Assembly: GCA_002366725.1 (NCBI GenBank)
Contig: DFBT01000040.1
Span: forward strand, 1-6,985
DNA: 6,985 nt
Direction of reading: 5' to 3'
Origin: Caldifarciminota bacterium UBA3073
GTDB lineage: Bacteria; Hydrothermota; UBA3073
Under the pieces are notes generated by a model. The model had not been told where the DNA came from. It saw only the letters and a list, made by a program, of their open reading frames with translations, and ran no database searches. Positions within the stretch are counted from its first letter, which is position 1; each line of letters starts with the position of its first letter. Positions 5,312-6,985 of the stretch are shown piece by piece. The translations under genes and the position numbers were made by a program.

Positions 5312-6499
5312 TTATTTCCTCCCATTTATCGCATCTACCATTGAGAGGGCTTCGCTTGTCTCTTTCACATCGTGTGTGCGGATTATGTTTGCACCATTGA
5401 GGCGGGCGATTATCGAGGCTGCAAGTCCCCCGTAGAGCCTTTCTTCCATCTCTACACCGAGCACCCTTCCTATGAATGACTTCCTTGAAACACCTACGAA
5501 TATCGGCAGTCCGAGCAACTTAAACTCTCTCAACCGTCTAAGTATCTCGAGGTTATCCTCCGGGTTTCTCTTCCCAAAACCTATACCCGGGTCTATCATA
5601 ATCTTGTCGATGCCAAAACTTTTGGCCTCTTTTACCCTTTCGGAGAGCCAGGCAATTATCTCCGAGACACAATCACCGTATTCGGGATTCTCCTGCATAT
5701 TTCTCGGTGTGCCTTTCATGTGCATTATGACACAGGCGGCGTCCACATTCTTTATAACAGATTTCATCTCCTCATCAAATGTGAGCCCCGTTATATCATT
5801 TACGACCTGACATCCCGCCTCGAGGCACTCCTTCGCCACCTCGCCCTTATATGTATCTATCGAGAGGGGAACATCTACCTTCAGAGATTTAATGACCGGC
5901 AGAACCCGCTTTAATTCCTCTTCAGTGGAGACGGGTAATGCCCCGGGACGCGTAGATTCTCCGCCCACATCTATCATATCCGCGCCATCTTCTACCATCT
6001 GATAGACCCTCTCTATCGCTTTCTCCTTTTCCGTATATAGTCCACCGTCATAGAAAGAATCGGGAGTCAAGTTTAATACTCCACAAATTCTTGGGGAAGA
6101 GAAATCCAGGGTGCTGTTTTTCAGTTTGATGGGCGCGGGGGAAAGGAATGAATATTTTACAATTCTTGCAAGTTTGGGAGAGAGTCTCGATAAACCAAAT
6201 GCCTGTCCCTTCAGCCTATCTGCCACTTTTGCGATCTCCCTCAGATTCCCGGAGAGGATCAGCGAGAGATCTTTTCCCTTGCCCGTGAGTGCGACCCTCG
6301 GGATGCAGGCATCCGCGCCAACAGATATTGCAGTCTGCTTCAATATGTTGCATGCGGGGGCAGAAATACCCTTGATTTTAATATTCAGGTAAAGTGTCTT
6401 CTCCGTGAGAATGTCAATCGCCGCCTCATCGGGGTCTACCGTGGAAATCTCCCTTCTTGCCCCATCCAAATCGATCGGGTTGAGCAGTTCTATCTCCAT
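5312..6499 (-). CDS. folP: Dihydropteroate synthase, long form with N-terminal extension
   Basis: This cytoplasmic enzyme condenses 6-hydroxymethyl-dihydropterin pyrophosphate with p-aminobenzoate to give dihydropteroate in folate synthesis; it is the sulfonamide target. The TIM-barrel part (about 136-395) has the family motifs in order: GVLNLTPDSFYDGG (140-153), DVGGESTRPGA (177-187), PLSIDTYK (211-218), NDITGL (234-239), MHMKGTPRNMQ (259-269), DPGIGFGK (303-310), VGVSRKSFIG (335-344) and RTHDV (374-378). All look intact. At 395 aa it is longer than the usual 270-290 aa. Residues 1-135 form an extra domain (ISAPACNILKQTAISVGADA at 45-64, FGLSRLSPKLARIV at 101-114) that I know from other long FolP proteins; its function is not clear to me. 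No Shine-Dalgarno precedes the ATG at 6499, where a 7-bp repeat array sits instead, but the N-terminus fits the long family. folE lies 170 bp upstream on the same strand. Confidence 0.95.
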   Translation of the reverse strand: MEIELLNPIDLDGARREISTVDPDEAAIDILTEKTLYLNIKIKGISAPACNILKQTAISVGADACIPRVALTGKGKDLSLILSGNLREIAKVADRLKGQAFGLSRLSPKLARIVKYSFLSPAPIKLKNSTLDFSSPRICGVLNLTPDSFYDGGLYTEKEKAIERVYQMVEDGADMIDVGGESTRPGALPVSTEEELKRVLPVIKSLKVDVPLSIDTYKGEVAKECLEAGCQVVNDITGLTFDEEMKSVIKNVDAACVIMHMKGTPRNMQENPEYGDCVSEIIAWLSERVKEAKSFGIDKIMIDPGIGFGKRNPEDNLEILRRLREFKLLGLPIFVGVSRKSFIGRVLGVEMEERLYGGLAASIIARLNGANIIRTHDVKETSEALSMVDAINGRK

Positions 6500-6503
6500 A
6501 CTA

Positions 6504-6552
6504 AGATTGACAATTGAATATTGAAGATTGAAAATTGAAAGATTAAAGATTG
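6504..6552. repeat. Tandem heptamer array, consensus NNATTGA
   Basis: Five copies are in perfect 7-bp phase on the + strand: AGATTGA, CAATTGA, ATATTGA, AGATTGA and AAATTGA, starting at 6504, 6511, 6518, 6525 and 6532. A sixth is looser (AAGATTAA) and a seventh is AGATTG(T). On the coding strand it reads as repeated TCAATNN and ends only 4 nt before the folP ATG, occupying the place where a ribosome binding site would be. Confidence 0.8.
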
Positions 6553-6597
6553 TAGTGTTTTACAAAGAAAAAGGATAAATAACCCTATGCCGTATTA

Positions 6598-6623
6598 TCG
6601 CGACCAGGAAGTCGCTCCTACAA
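6598..6623 (-). repeat. REP-like element: GTAG head plus GCGAC/GTCGC hairpin
   Basis: On the minus strand a GTAG tetranucleotide (6621-6618) is followed by GAGCGAC, TTCCTG and GTCGCGA, a 5-bp perfect GCGAC/GTCGC stem with a 6-nt loop. A GTAG/GGAG head before an imperfect palindrome is the hallmark of REP sequences mobilised by RAYT (TnpA-REP) transposases, and the wording is close to the Pseudomonas-type REP. Only one copy is in the window and no RAYT gene is seen. It lies in the folE-folP gap and would form a hairpin in that transcript. Confidence 0.6.
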
Positions 6624-6636
6624 TTACCAAATAACC

Positions 6637-6667
6637 TGATCACCCGACAGCTTGATCGCCCGATAGC
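6637..6667. repeat. Two-copy 16-bp-period direct repeat
   Basis: TGATCACCCGACAGC (6637-6651) and TGATCGCCCGATAGC (6653-6667) are 15-bp direct repeats with two mismatches and a 16-bp period. The second copy ends 2 nt before the end of folE. It may be the remnant of a longer minisatellite. No function is evident. Confidence 0.7.
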
Positions 6668-6669
6668 CA

Positions 6670-6985
6670 TTACCTCGCATTTTTTATGAGTGAAAATGCC
6701 TCTGCTCTCGTGGCGGGTTTGCGCATTATCCCTCTCATTGCAGATGTAACGGCAATATGTCCCGGTTTTTTCACACCTCTCATCGCCATACAGAGGTGTT
6801 GTGCTTCAATTACAACGAGAACCCCTTTTGGTTTCAAGGTCTCCATTATCAACTCTGCAATATCTGTCGTGAGCCTCTCCTGAAGCTGTGGACGCTTTGC
6901 CATGACCTCCACAAGTCTTACCAGAGAGGAGTATCCCGTAATCCTGTTCTCATCTGGAATATATGCGAGATGTACCTTCCCTATG
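6670..6985 (-). CDS. folE: GTP cyclohydrolase I (FolE), C-terminal 104 residues; 5' end outside window
   Basis: The enzyme converts GTP to 7,8-dihydroneopterin triphosphate, the first step of folate (and pterin) synthesis, as a cytoplasmic zinc-dependent oligomer. The visible fragment begins GKVHLAYIPDENRITGYSSL, continues with the nucleotide-binding-type block QLQERLTTDIAEL, then EAQHLCMAMRGVKKPG, which holds the conserved C-terminal zinc-ligand Cys (residue 65 of the fragment), and ends TSAMRGIMRKPATRAEAFSLI. The full protein is usually near 190 aa, so a little over half is here; the first zinc ligands (Cys and His of HCxxT...) lie upstream of the window. The stop is TAA at 6672-6670. folP follows on the same strand, so a folate cluster is likely; the 170-bp gap between them is filled by three unrelated repeats. 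Confidence 0.95.
   Translation of the reverse strand, partial: IGKVHLAYIPDENRITGYSSLVRLVEVMAKRPQLQERLTTDIAELIMETLKPKGVLVVIEAQHLCMAMRGVKKPGHIAVTSAMRGIMRKPATRAEAFSLIKNAR

Noticed and set aside
5472..6392. Several plus-strand frames across folP
   Set aside because: They are antisense to a complete dihydropteroate synthase with all catalytic motifs and have no features of their own.
6553..6597. Promoter for folP (TACAAT on the minus strand near 6550)
   Set aside because: The hexamer overlaps the repeat array and no -35-like sequence lies at the right distance.

Overview
The window looks like part of a chromosome from an uncultured, AT-leaning diderm bacterium. An outer-membrane TonB-receptor-type barrel and a lipoprotein imply an outer membrane. 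The receptor style (very short N-terminus, plug, 'PPR..G.G..LEW' end), the SPDG-repeat lipoprotein, the long form of dihydropteroate synthase and the scattered short intergenic repeats remind me of WOR-3/Stahlbacteria- or FCB-type metagenome genomes. That placement is an impression, not a demonstrated assignment. Every gene I can support lies on the minus strand, so transcription runs from high to low coordinates.

Reading in the direction of transcription: (1) 6985-6670 is the C-terminal 104 residues of GTP cyclohydrolase I (folE). (2) 6669-6500 is a gap holding three different short repeats side by side: a 16-bp tandem repeat, a GTAG-headed REP-like hairpin, and a 7-bp-period array that ends 4 nt before the next start codon. 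(3) 6499-5312 is a long dihydropteroate synthase (folP) with an extra domain of about 135 residues. folE and folP supply the entry step and the pABA-condensing step of folate synthesis. (4) 5213-1867 is a two-gene unit joined by a TGATG overlap: an 840-aa TonB-dependent-receptor-like barrel with a textbook EF-hand loop near its C-terminus, and a 274-aa lipoprotein with four SPDG (PD40) beta-propeller motifs.

(5) 1866-1324 is a 543-bp gap that contains the most structured non-coding DNA in the window. TCTCTTA heptamers occur as direct pairs spaced exactly 11 bp, three times, within a diverged tandem array that also repeats TCCCTGTT. A 19-bp near-palindrome interrupts one unit. A possible terminator for the receptor/lipoprotein unit overlaps the last unit. 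At the other end of the gap is a near-consensus sigma70 promoter with a palindrome at its predicted start site.

(6) 1323-1 is a visibly more AT-rich restriction-modification cassette: an SPPY-type DNA methyltransferase followed by an MvaI/BcnI-family restriction endonuclease that runs off the left edge. The endonuclease has two oddities: its overlap start reads TAATT rather than TAATG, and Asn sits where MvaI has its first catalytic acid. The cassette has its own promoter, different composition and repeat-rich surroundings, so it is probably an acquired module.
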